A program made the position numbers and the translations under genes. The notes under the pieces are model-generated. The model worked only from the letters and a program-made list of their open reading frames with translations, was not told where the DNA came from and made no database searches. A DNA stretch of 41,910 bases, from positions 1 through 41,910 of the forward strand of contig JANYCZ010000015.1 in the NCBI GenBank assembly GCA_025360015.1. The letters run 5' to 3'. The DNA is from Verrucomicrobiota bacterium (GTDB lineage: Bacteria; Verrucomicrobiota; Verrucomicrobiia; Verrucomicrobiales; Verrucomicrobiaceae). Positions 1 to 7,441 of this stretch are shown here, in pieces (position 1 is the first letter of the stretch; each line of letters starts with the position of its first letter).

Positions 1-135
1 ACCCAAAGAAACAATCGCGCCGCTTTTGATACGAGACCGGCCACCAGCCCCCGATTGGGACATAGTGGCACCCGGCGGATGCATGATTTGAACCCGCTCA
101 AGCGGCTTCATTCAAATGCCAAAAGCGGCGTTCGG

Positions 136-300
136 GTTAAACCACCTCGAAAGCAAGTCGGAGCCACAATGCATCCCCCCTCTCCCCGTCGAGGGCATGC
201 ATTGCCGAATGGTCACCTTCGGGCAGAGGCCGGGTGAGGGGCCGCCAAAAGCCTCCTTGACGCCCTCCGCGTCTTTTGATCCAGTCCCTACATGCTCACG
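136..300. repeat. 165-bp direct repeat, copy 1 (palindrome-bearing)
   Basis: First of two near-identical 165-bp copies spaced 212 bp apart (copy 2 at 348-512). I count seven differences. Each copy carries a central inverted repeat: CCTCTCCCCG at 179-188 faces CGGGCAGAGG at 220-229, one mismatch in this copy, followed by CCGGGTGAGGGG. The copy ends in ATGCTCACG, the same nine bases that open the DUF559 gene in copy 2. Here that start runs only six codons before a stop at 310-312. This copy may therefore be a dead duplicate of the gene's leader and first codons. Confidence 0.9.
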
Positions 301-347
301 AAGAAGTCTTGAAGCAGCGAAGTTGAGGGCAGGGAGAGGGGCTGCAC

Positions 348-512
348 GTTAAACCACCTCGAAAGCAAGTCGGAGCCACAACGCATCCCCCCTCTCCCCG
401 TCGAGCGCATGCATTGCTGAATGGTCACCTTCGGGGAGAGGCCGGGTGAGGGGCCGCCAAAAGCCTCCTTGACGCCTCCCGCGTCTTTTGATCCAGTCCC
501 CACATGCTCACG
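348..512. repeat. 165-bp direct repeat, copy 2, contains DUF559 start
   Basis: Second copy of the repeat. Its inverted repeat is perfect: CCTCTCCCCG at 391-400 and CGGGGAGAGG at 432-441, then CCGGGTGAGGGG. The copy ends at 512, nine bases into the DUF559 coding sequence, so it supplies that gene's leader and start codon. A third, diverged palindrome of the same type lies at 35006-35072, so the palindrome is a dispersed element rather than a purely local duplication. Confidence 0.9.
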
Positions 513-956
513 CGCTTGGAAGAAATTCGTCATGAAATCACCGGCGAGCGCCTCAGCCTCATCGAGTTTGCCCGCAAGCTCCGTCAAGATGCCACTGATC
601 CTGAAGCTCTCATGTGGGCCTGTCTGCGGGACCGCCGCATGAACAAACGCAAGTTCCGTCGCCAGCATCCGGTGGCACCTTACGTCCTTGATTTCTACTG
701 CGCGAATTTAAAGCTGTCGGTTGAACTGGATGGTGGACAGCACAACACGGCAGAAGGAAAGCAGCACGACAAAGCAAGAGAAGCGTTTTTGCGATCCCAA
801 GGCATCGAGACCCTGCGCTTCACGAATGATGAAATGATGCGGCACACCGACAGCGTAATGAATGTGATCTGGAATCGAACCGTCTTCATCTCTCAGCAAA
901 ACTGCCCGTCTGCAAAAACCGGTGCACCGCACGGAAAACCGCAGGCTGCAAAATGA
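504..956 (+). CDS. DUF559 endonuclease-like protein
   Basis: A 150-residue protein matching the DUF559 pattern, a very-short-patch-repair/restriction-like nuclease fold. The recognisable string runs from the ATDPEALMW helix (about residues 31-39) through the basic KFRRQ block (about 50-54), YVLDFYC (about 60-66), the ELDGGQH acidic core (about 74-80) and LRFTNDE (about 104-110). The Asp in DFYC and the Glu and Asp of ELDGG are the likely metal ligands. Substrate and cellular role of the family are not established; nicking or repair of DNA is inferred from the fold. The start codon lies inside repeat copy 2. The last ~20 residues (after NRTVFI) look unlike the family and overlap the convergent hydrolase gene by 71 bp, so the tail may be a read-through extension. 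Confidence 0.85.
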   Translation: MLTRLEEIRHEITGERLSLIEFARKLRQDATDPEALMWACLRDRRMNKRKFRRQHPVAPYVLDFYCANLKLSVELDGGQHNTAEGKQHDKAREAFLRSQGIETLRFTNDEMMRHTDSVMNVIWNRTVFISQQNCPSAKTGAPHGKPQAAK

Positions 957-1560
957 TGGTGGCATGATTCGCCCGCAGCAGCGTGAAGTCGGCCTCTCCC
1001 TCTCCATGCGCACTGGCAATGGTGACGACACCATCAGACTCCGGCCCAAGCAGACGCCGAAAGATCGGCAGTGTGTCTTTGTCCCCCATGATGACGCCCG
1101 TTTCAGGCGGCAGCGGGCCCAGCGTATTCGGCGTGCTGGCGGCATCCGTGCCGAGCTCCGCTGACACCGGCCCCAGCAGCCAGCGCACCCAGCCCCACTG
1201 GCGCAGTTCATCAATGATCTGGCTGCCCTGATTCGGCGGTGCCAGCAGCACCGCACGCCCCAGCGGAAACGCCGGATCACGCTGCGCCGCCCACGCACGA
1301 AACACAATCCCACCGAGAGAATGCGTCACGAAATGCACCTGCGACCCCTCCGCAATCTCCAGCCGCTCCAGCGCCGGATTGAGATGCTTCACCACCGCAT
1401 CCGCAATCGAAATACGGTGCGACGGATAGCCGATGCTCTTCACCCGATACCCACAAAACTTCAACCACAGCCCCACCACCCACATGCTACGCCGCGTGCG
1501 CCCGAGCCCGTGGATGAGAACGACAGTGGAGGTGGACCGATCCAATGAGCTGTTTTTCAT
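886..1560 (-). CDS. alpha/beta hydrolase (lipase-like)
   Basis: A 224-residue alpha/beta hydrolase. The oxyanion-side motif LIHGLG appears near residues 15-20 and the nucleophile elbow HSLGG near 80-84, with Ser as nucleophile. HGEGEADF and NHATI near the C-terminus may supply the catalytic His (probably the His of NHATI). There is no signal peptide, so it is probably cytosolic. This resembles short lipase or PGAP1-like hydrolases. Its ATG overlaps the stop of the ParE-like toxin gene in a TCAT/ATGA arrangement, so it is the third cistron of the antitoxin-toxin operon. That placement is unusual and may be chance. The substrate cannot be told from sequence. Confidence 0.8.
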   Translation of the reverse strand: MKNSSLDRSTSTVVLIHGLGRTRRSMWVVGLWLKFCGYRVKSIGYPSHRISIADAVVKHLNPALERLEIAEGSQVHFVTHSLGGIVFRAWAAQRDPAFPLGRAVLLAPPNQGSQIIDELRQWGWVRWLLGPVSAELGTDAASTPNTLGPLPPETGVIMGDKDTLPIFRRLLGPESDGVVTIASAHGEGEADFTLLRANHATIILQPAVFRAVHRFLQTGSFAER

Positions 1561-1868
1561 GGCATACGGTTGAGAAGTTCATTCCACCATTTGTCTGGAT
1601 CACGCCGAATATCAGCAACACCAATGATGACAATGCCACGCGATTCGGGAACATAGAACAAGGCGAGCTTGCGACGCTTGATCATGAGGCGTCGAACTGG
1701 AAACCTCCAACTGGAAGCCCTGCGAGGGAATTGTGCCAGCAAGGTCGTGGCTGTTTCGACCTGGGTTACCAATTTCACGCCCCAGCCTTCCTGAACGTCT
1801 TCGGCCTCAGCAAAGAAACGCTGCAAGTCGGCCTCAGCGGCCCACGTCCAGACGATTTCATGTTTCAT
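1557..1868 (-). CDS. RelE/ParE-family toxin
   Basis: A 103-residue protein with the RelE/ParE layout: N-terminal VWTWAAEADLQRFF helix, a central RRASSWRFPVRRL basic segment, and a C-terminal beta strand GIVIIGVADIRRDP followed by W-W. In this superfamily members either cleave mRNA on the ribosome (RelE) or poison gyrase (ParE); the sequence alone does not decide which. The gene overlaps the antitoxin stop by 4 nt and its own stop overlaps the downstream hydrolase start, which implies translational coupling of all three. Typical size for the family. Confidence 0.8.
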   Translation of the reverse strand: MKHEIVWTWAAEADLQRFFAEAEDVQEGWGVKLVTQVETATTLLAQFPRRASSWRFPVRRLMIKRRKLALFYVPESRGIVIIGVADIRRDPDKWWNELLNRMP

Positions 1869-2083
1869 GCACGAGAGGCAACAATCCGAGCTTTGACCTC
1901 ACTCCAGGGAGACACACGATCAGGATGTTGCCTGTATTCCTGCCAACGCTGCTCCACGAATTCGGCCAGTTCAGGATTGTCATCGGGCGTGTTGTCCATG
2001 ACATCTTTCCAAAGTTCCGCCATGAGAGTCATCTTGTCCTCGTCGGGCAGTTGTGCGAGACTTGGAAAGCGTTCGGCGATCAT
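1865..2083 (-). CDS. addiction-module antitoxin (PF09720-like)
   Basis: A 72-residue acidic protein of the unstable-antitoxin type that precedes ParE-like toxins. The pattern is an N-terminal helix LPDEDKMTLMAELW (about residues 12-25), then EFVEQRW and a C-terminal SPWSEVKARI (about 58-67). This C-terminal W-E-V-K segment usually wraps the toxin. It lacks an obvious ribbon-helix-helix or HTH DNA-binding domain, so autoregulation, if any, would work through another route. It is the first gene of the minus-strand operon and overlaps the toxin start by 4 nt. Confidence 0.78.
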   Translation of the reverse strand: MIAERFPSLAQLPDEDKMTLMAELWKDVMDNTPDDNPELAEFVEQRWQEYRQHPDRVSPWSEVKARIVASRA

Positions 2084-2089
2084 ATTTAG

Positions 2090-2118
2090 AGACTATGCCA
2101 TCGCTGCCTCCGCGTCAA
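2090..2118 (-). promoter_or_regulatory. candidate promoter of antitoxin-toxin operon
   Basis: On the minus strand TTGACG (2118-2113) is followed after 17 bp by TAGTCT (2095-2090), 7 bp before the antitoxin ATG. The -35 is good and the -10 is poor (3 of 6). The very short leader makes the call tentative. A 13-bp palindrome GTTGCGGCGCAAC lies 32 bp upstream at 2151-2163. Confidence 0.3.
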
Positions 2119-2150
2119 CGTCCGACGGGTCACGTAGAGGAGTCGGCCCA

Positions 2151-2163
2151 GTTGCGGCGCAAC
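2151..2163. promoter_or_regulatory. 13-bp palindrome upstream of TA operon
   Basis: GTTGCG-G-CGCAAC is a perfect 6-bp inverted repeat about one centre base. It lies between the end of the cytochrome gene (stop at 2182) and the candidate TA promoter, both on the minus strand. It could be an operator for the TA operon or a small hairpin after the cytochrome gene. No U-tract follows it. Confidence 0.35.
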
Positions 2164-2181
2164 TTGGTTACTTTAGTGGCT

Positions 2182-5100
2182 TCAATGGTTAAACAAGAAC
2201 GCCGGTGAGTTGATCAAGGCCCAAGCCAGATCCTGCGCTGCCGTAAGCCGCTTGTTGCCGAGCTGTGTCTGGCTCAGGCCCGCGTCGCGGCGGAGCTGGA
2301 TCAGTTTGGGCTCAATGCTGATCGGTTTCTGCGTGTCGGTGTGCTTGGCTTCAAGCGCCACAAGCTGCGCATCGACCGGCAGCGGCCTGCGGGCGTTGGC
2401 GAGCAACTTCTGCTGCGTCTGGTAGTCTTTGAACTGATTCAGGAAATGCTGGGCGAGCAGCGCACTTTGCTCAGGAGTGCGCTTGGGTGCCTTGAGCGCG
2501 GCGGCAACGGTCGCAGGAGTACCGAAGCGCACGGTGGGGCTGGTGGTGACCCACAGGCGGAAGCGGCCGGGGTTGTATTTGCCGTTCTGGAAGTTGGAGG
2601 TCATCACAATGGTGAACTGCGAACCGCCTTCGTTCATGACGGGCTTGGCGAATTCAAAAGTGGCCTCATGGCGGAAGCCGCCCTGCGGACTCACAGCCCA
2701 GCCGCGGTCACGATTGCCCTTCTTGAGTGCTTCGGTGACGACAAACTTGTCCTGCTCGAAATCGGCCTTCGGATTTTTCAGCAGCTGCTCTTCACCCCCA
2801 CGTTTGCTGCGCTTGGCATCCATTGGGTCTGTGCGGACGGTGAACTCACCAAGGACGAAGTTGCCATCTGTGGCGAGACCGGGGCCGTTGCTGGGCAGAC
2901 GGTCATCGGGGATCATCTCCAGCTTGATCGCGGTGATGTTGGTCAGCGTCGTTTTGCCAATGAGCATGTAGTTGCCGGCGGTTTCGCGGCCTGCGGGCAG
3001 TGCGGTGGCAAACAGGCTGCCGTCAGGCTGCACTTCGAGTTTTTCGACGCCCGCAGCGCGCTGCACTTTGATGTTGTCAAATGGCTGCCATTCCGTGGTG
3101 AGATCGAGATAATTTTCCCACGCTGGCTGATTCGCCGCAGCGGTGTCCCTCACGGTCTTCGCCTTGGCTTCGGCAGCCGTGACGGCGGCTTTGCGTGCAG
3201 CTTCTTTTTTGGCGATCTCCGGAGCGATCTTAGCTTTGTAGGCTTCGAGTTCTTTCTTCGCGACGTCGATCGCGGCAAGGCGCTCCTGTTCGGCTTTGGC
3301 AATGATCGGCTGCTGCTCGGCCTCCTTGACCTTCAGCGCGGCGGCAAGCTGGTTGTTCTCAGGATCGAGCTCCTGCATGGAAGCCAAGGCGGCGTTGATT
3401 TCCTTCTCGCTCGCATGGCTGTTGAGGATGCGGAGGAAGATCGCATCCACGAGCTGGCGGTCGTCTTTGATCTCACTTGTGAGCTTGGCAATGGCGTTGC
3501 CGGGGTCACTGATGGCATCACCCACGGTCGGACCGCTCATGAGGGCCATGACGGGGCCGAGGTTCACCTCGTTGTTGCGTTCGCACTCACACACGGATTC
3601 GCGGGCGGGCTTGCCGAAGTTCGTGAGGAAGCCGTCCTGCAGCTTGGTCTGGCCATCCGCCAAAGCGGCAGCGCGGGTGCCTTTGGGCACGCCAGGGATA
3701 TTCGGCATGCTGCCGGTGACGGCAAAGACGGAGTCAAACAACACCTCGGCGGGCAGGCGGCGCGCCTTGGCGTGGCTGTAGTTGATTTTGTCGTCTTCGT
3801 TCCACTTGTTGGTGGCAAGGCTGAGACTGTAGGTGCGGCTGTTGGCGATGATCTTCATCACGTGGCGCACGTTGAAGCCGCTCTGGATGAATTCGTTCGT
3901 CAGGTATTGCAGCAGCTCGGGATTGCTCGGCGGGTTACCGGCGCGGATGTCATCCAGTGGTTCGATGACGCCGGTGCCGGTGAGGTAGCCCCAGATGCGG
4001 TTCGCATAGCTCATGGCGAAATAATCGTTCTGCGGGCTGGTCATCCACGTGGCAAACTGCTCGCGGCGGGTGTTCGCCGTCTTGCTGACGAGTTCGTTCT
4101 CATACGGCACTTGAGGTGAGACGGGCTTGTTGGTGCGCAGATGCAGCACGTCGCCCTCTTTTTTGTCAGCAACGATTTCAAACAGCGGCTTCGCTCCTTC
4201 GACCGCACTGCCGCCGATAGTCTGGCCCTTGGCCGCAGGATCGCCCTTGAGATCGATCTGCGCGAAGTAGGACGCGGTTTCGTAGTACTGGTCCATTGTC
4301 CAGCGCTCAAAGGGATGGTCATGGCACTTGTTGCAGTTGAAGCGTGTGGCCAGGAAGAGATGCGTGGTGTTTTCGCTGATGTCTTCAGCGGTGCGCACCG
4401 TCTTAAAATACGCGGCGGGCGGGTTGTCCTTGTTCGAACCCGTGGCGGTGATGATGCGATACGCAAAGCGGTCATACGGCGTGTTGTCGCTGACCTGCTG
4501 CTTGATCCAGGTGCGCAGACCGGTGGCGCCTTCCACACCGAGAAATTTGGAGTTCACCTGCAGCATGTCGGCCCATTTGTTGGCCCAATGCTCGACGAAA
4601 TCAGGGTTGCCGATGAGCTTGTCGATCACCTCGCTGCGCTTCGTGCGGGTGTCGCGCTTGTCAGCCATGAAGGCGATGACTTCTTCGGGCTTCGGCGGCA
4701 GGCCGGTGAGATCCAGATGAATGCGGCGCAGGAAGTCCTCATCATTGCACACGCCGCTCGGCTCGATCTTCATGCGCTCCCATTTTTGCGCCACGAGTTC
4801 GTCGATCTTGTTCCACTTCTCCGGCTCTTTCCAGGCGAAGCCGGTGCGGTCGCCCATCACAGTGATCGTGGTGGCGGCGTAGGAACCTTCAAAGCGGGCG
4901 AGGATCGGTGCCTCCCCACGGCGCAGGCTGGTCATCAGTCCCTTCTTGTCGGCTTCGATGACATCGCCATTGCCGCTGTCCAGGAAGGACTCGGCGGTGA
5001 CGTCTTTGACATAGCCGTCGGCATACCGCGCGATGACGCGGAGCTGCTGGCGGCCGCCCACGCGCTCAATGACAGGATTCTTCGGCGACAGCTCGATGCT

Positions 5101-7281
5101 GGTGACGCGCGGCGTCTTCATGTCCAGCTTCGCACCCAGGCCGATCCAGGCTTTGAGCGACTCATAGTAAAGCTCGCCCGGCACGGTGAGCTGGCCGCCT
5201 TCATGGGGCACGCTGCCGCTGGCTTTCAAAAGCATGAGCGAATGTTCCGGCGAGGCGACGTTCGCACGGCGGCTGGAAAGATCATCAGCAAAGGCGAGCA
5301 CATCGTACACCGGATCATAACCACGCAGCGAGAGCTTGAAGCCCGCCTTGCCCTCCTTCGCGCCGTGGCAGGTGCCTTGATTGCAGCCGAGCTTCGACAT
5401 GATGGGCATCACATCGCGCACGTAGTCGGGGTGGAGAGCGACGTTCATACCGCTCACATTCACCGGAATGTTCGCCGTTTTGCCGAGGAAGGAGATTTTC
5501 ACGCTGGTCGCACCATCCTTGTCCGGGCGCACCATGCCGCGCGCATTGACGTCCACGACATCCGTGTTTTCAGAGGTGATCTTGGCCATGCGGGTGACGT
5601 CGGCACGGGTGCCGTCGCTCATGCGCGCGGTGATGAGAAGCTGCGCGTATTCCGTGGGCTTGCCAATCTTGATCGTGGTCGGTTCGACTTCGATGGTAGC
5701 AACCGTCGGGCCGGGGGGCAGGGTTTCGATCTTGTTGTCCTTCTCGATCGCCACCCGCACGCTGTCGTCCACGATCACGTCCGTGGCGGCGAGGATCTTT
5801 TCCTTCTCCAGCGGCACGGAGACAAACTCCTTGGCGATGGCACCCGTAGCCGCGTCGATGAGGCGGATCTGGCCATCCTGACCTGCCACGGCGACGGTCT
5901 TGCCATCCGGGCTGAAGGTCACGCTGAAGATACCGCAGGGAATGGCTGTGCTGCTGAGCTGCTTCACGCCTTTGGTGACCCACTCATCCAGCTCCGGCCC
6001 CTTGCCGCTCACCGTTTCGACGATCTTCTTCACCGCGTCGGGCATGGCGCTGTCGTAATCGCTGGCGTAGATGTTCACCGCGCCTGCTCCTTCATAGGAA
6101 GCACCTGCCGCGATGCGTTTGCCATCCGGTGCGAAATCGACACCAAAGATGCGGCCCTGCATGGCGGGGAATTTACGGATGAGATTCGCATTGTCTCCAA
6201 TGGCGCGCTTGGTGATGCGTTCCATGCGGTAGATTGCTGGCACACCGTCCGTCCCACCAATAAGCACCTCATTGCGCAGCGGATGCCGCGTCAGCACCTG
6301 CACGCCGCCTTTGAGTGCGCCAGGGGTGATCGAGGTCACGTTATCGACAAAGCGCTGCGTGGCCACCTCGGTGAGCTTCACGCTCATGTCACGGCCGCAG
6401 GAGACGATGTGCTTGCCATCCACACCCCAGACGGTGTCGAGCACCCAGTCGCTATGTCCGCCCATGAACAGCGTTTCCTTGCCGGTGGCGACATCAATGG
6501 CACGCACCGCATTGTCTCCGCAGCCAAACGCGAGGAATTTGCCATCCGGCGACCAGCTTGCGCCATACAGCGTGTCAAAAGTCAGCGATTTGGAGAGTTC
6601 CAGCTTCTTGGCAGCCACATCCCAGATCTGGATTTCGCCCATGCGCGCCGGGCTGCCGCCCGTAAGCGCGATCTTCTTCCCATCCGGCGACCACACGAGC
6701 TTCTGAATGCGCTCCGCCAGACCGACAAGACGTGAAACAATGCCGCTGCCGTCCGCCTTGTGGATCAAGACTTCATGATAGCCCGCCACCGCGATCAAGC
6801 TGCCATCTGGCGAATACTCGATCGAGGTGATGGCCGGTGCCTTCACATAGACCGGGGGGTGCGCCATGTCGTACTGCGCCTTGGCGGACGCCGGGGTGTC
6901 ATCCTTCGCTCCTTCGGCGATCCAGCGCTCGATCAGGGCGATCTGCGTTTCATGCAGCGGGTCAGCCTTCTGCGGCATCTCCACCTTGCCCTTTTCGTCA
7001 GGCTTGATCAGTTTCAGCAAATTGGACTCCGCCGGTTTGCCCGCCACCACCGCATGGCCCTCCTCGCCCCCTTTGAGCAGCGCCACGAACTCTGTCATGA
7101 TGTACTCGCCCTTCTTCTTCGCCGGCTGGTGACAGCCATTGCACTGCGCCTGGAAGATCGGACGGATGTGCTTGTAGAAGGAGACCGGCTTGTTCGGGTC
7201 GATGCCCTCCTCCTTCTTCGGCGGTGCGGCATGCACGGCGGCGGCGAGGAAGAGTACAGAAATGAGGAGACGTGTCTTCAT
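2182..7281 (-). CDS. PSCyt1 / WD40 / DUF1549 / DUF1553 giant cytochrome protein
   Basis: A 1699-residue exported protein. The start is placed at 7281, where a signal peptide begins (MKTRLLISVLFLAAAVHA); the longer frame to 7332 adds 17 non-signal residues. Order: PSCyt1 cytochrome c domain with CNGCH at residues 47-51; WD40-type blades with repeated WSPDGK/FSPDGK motifs about 145-495; a bacterial Ig-like stretch; a second cytochrome-like site CNQGTCH near 633 with wider Cys spacing; another Ig-like segment; DUF1549 (DLTGLPPKPEE) about 825-1000 with a third heme-type CNKCH near 982; and DUF1553 from about 1065. An Ala/Lys/Glu-rich coiled coil (about 1315-1385) and a beta-rich block are inserted before the usual DUF1553 C-terminal end (DLAWALINSPAF). 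Such proteins are abundant in Planctomycetes and Verrucomicrobia. Function is unproven; a periplasmic redox or polysaccharide-related role is often supposed. No DUF1501 partner gene is adjacent. Confidence 0.92.
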   Translation of the reverse strand: MKTRLLISVLFLAAAVHAAPPKKEEGIDPNKPVSFYKHIRPIFQAQCNGCHQPAKKKGEYIMTEFVALLKGGEEGHAVVAGKPAESNLLKLIKPDEKGKVEMPQKADPLHETQIALIERWIAEGAKDDTPASAKAQYDMAHPPVYVKAPAITSIEYSPDGSLIAVAGYHEVLIHKADGSGIVSRLVGLAERIQKLVWSPDGKKIALTGGSPARMGEIQIWDVAAKKLELSKSLTFDTLYGASWSPDGKFLAFGCGDNAVRAIDVATGKETLFMGGHSDWVLDTVWGVDGKHIVSCGRDMSVKLTEVATQRFVDNVTSITPGALKGGVQVLTRHPLRNEVLIGGTDGVPAIYRMERITKRAIGDNANLIRKFPAMQGRIFGVDFAPDGKRIAAGASYEGAGAVNIYASDYDSAMPDAVKKIVETVSGKGPELDEWVTKGVKQLSSTAIPCGIFSVTFSPDGKTVAVAGQDGQIRLIDAATGAIAKEFVSVPLEKEKILAATDVIVDDSVRVAIEKDNKIETLPPGPTVATIEVEPTTIKIGKPTEYAQLLITARMSDGTRADVTRMAKITSENTDVVDVNARGMVRPDKDGATSVKISFLGKTANIPVNVSGMNVALHPDYVRDVMPIMSKLGCNQGTCHGAKEGKAGFKLSLRGYDPVYDVLAFADDLSSRRANVASPEHSLMLLKASGSVPHEGGQLTVPGELYYESLKAWIGLGAKLDMKTPRVTSIELSPKNPVIERVGGRQQLRVIARYADGYVKDVTAESFLDSGNGDVIEADKKGLMTSLRRGEAPILARFEGSYAATTITVMGDRTGFAWKEPEKWNKIDELVAQKWERMKIEPSGVCNDEDFLRRIHLDLTGLPPKPEEVIAFMADKRDTRTKRSEVIDKLIGNPDFVEHWANKWADMLQVNSKFLGVEGATGLRTWIKQQVSDNTPYDRFAYRIITATGSNKDNPPAAYFKTVRTAEDISENTTHLFLATRFNCNKCHDHPFERWTMDQYYETASYFAQIDLKGDPAAKGQTIGGSAVEGAKPLFEIVADKKEGDVLHLRTNKPVSPQVPYENELVSKTANTRREQFATWMTSPQNDYFAMSYANRIWGYLTGTGVIEPLDDIRAGNPPSNPELLQYLTNEFIQSGFNVRHVMKIIANSRTYSLSLATNKWNEDDKINYSHAKARRLPAEVLFDSVFAVTGSMPNIPGVPKGTRAAALADGQTKLQDGFLTNFGKPARESVCECERNNEVNLGPVMALMSGPTVGDAISDPGNAIAKLTSEIKDDRQLVDAIFLRILNSHASEKEINAALASMQELDPENNQLAAALKVKEAEQQPIIAKAEQERLAAIDVAKKELEAYKAKIAPEIAKKEAARKAAVTAAEAKAKTVRDTAAANQPAWENYLDLTTEWQPFDNIKVQRAAGVEKLEVQPDGSLFATALPAGRETAGNYMLIGKTTLTNITAIKLEMIPDDRLPSNGPGLATDGNFVLGEFTVRTDPMDAKRSKRGGEEQLLKNPKADFEQDKFVVTEALKKGNRDRGWAVSPQGGFRHEATFEFAKPVMNEGGSQFTIVMTSNFQNGKYNPGRFRLWVTTSPTVRFGTPATVAAALKAPKRTPEQSALLAQHFLNQFKDYQTQQKLLANARRPLPVDAQLVALEAKHTDTQKPISIEPKLIQLRRDAGLSQTQLGNKRLTAAQDLAWALINSPAFLFNH

Positions 7282-7332
7282 GATTGGCGTTGGTCGGTTA
7301 GGCAAATGGGGCGGTACGGCAAAACGCCTCAC

Positions 7333-7355
7333 GGGGTGCGTGTCTTACGCGCCCC
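7333..7355. promoter_or_regulatory. inverted repeat in divergent jetA / cytochrome gap
   Basis: GGGGTGCGT (7333-7341) and ACGCGCCCC (7347-7355) form a 9-bp stem with one G-T wobble and a 5-nt loop. It sits in the 160-bp space between the divergent cytochrome gene (start 7281) and jetA (start 7442), where both promoters must lie. It could be an operator or a leader hairpin. No clear -35/-10 pair was found for either gene. Confidence 0.4.
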
Positions 7356-7441
7356 GGCCCCGAGGGCGGGATCGTCCATGCGCAGAGCGGAGAATGACGG
7401 GCAGTTGCCTACCCGTGAACTCTCCCCATGATGGGCGGCTC

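Noticed and set aside
1..135. Possible tRNA or small RNA left of the first repeat copy
   Set aside because: No cloverleaf or conserved loop could be drawn.
1545..2192. 215-codon plus-strand frame over the toxin-antitoxin region
   Set aside because: The minus-strand pair matches known small-gene families with coupled ends; the plus frame has no family features.
2341..4119. 592-codon plus-strand frame antisense to the same gene
   Set aside because: Same reason: no recognisable motif and lies wholly inside the cytochrome gene.
4141..6735. 864-codon open frame on the plus strand, antisense to the cytochrome protein
   Set aside because: Shadow frame of a GC-rich gene; its residues are His/Asp/Arg/Gly-rich with no domain, and the minus strand carries clear heme and DUF motifs.
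7190..7441. N-terminal extension of jetA by 84 residues
   Set aside because: Runs antisense into the cytochrome signal peptide and has no resemblance to the JetA family.
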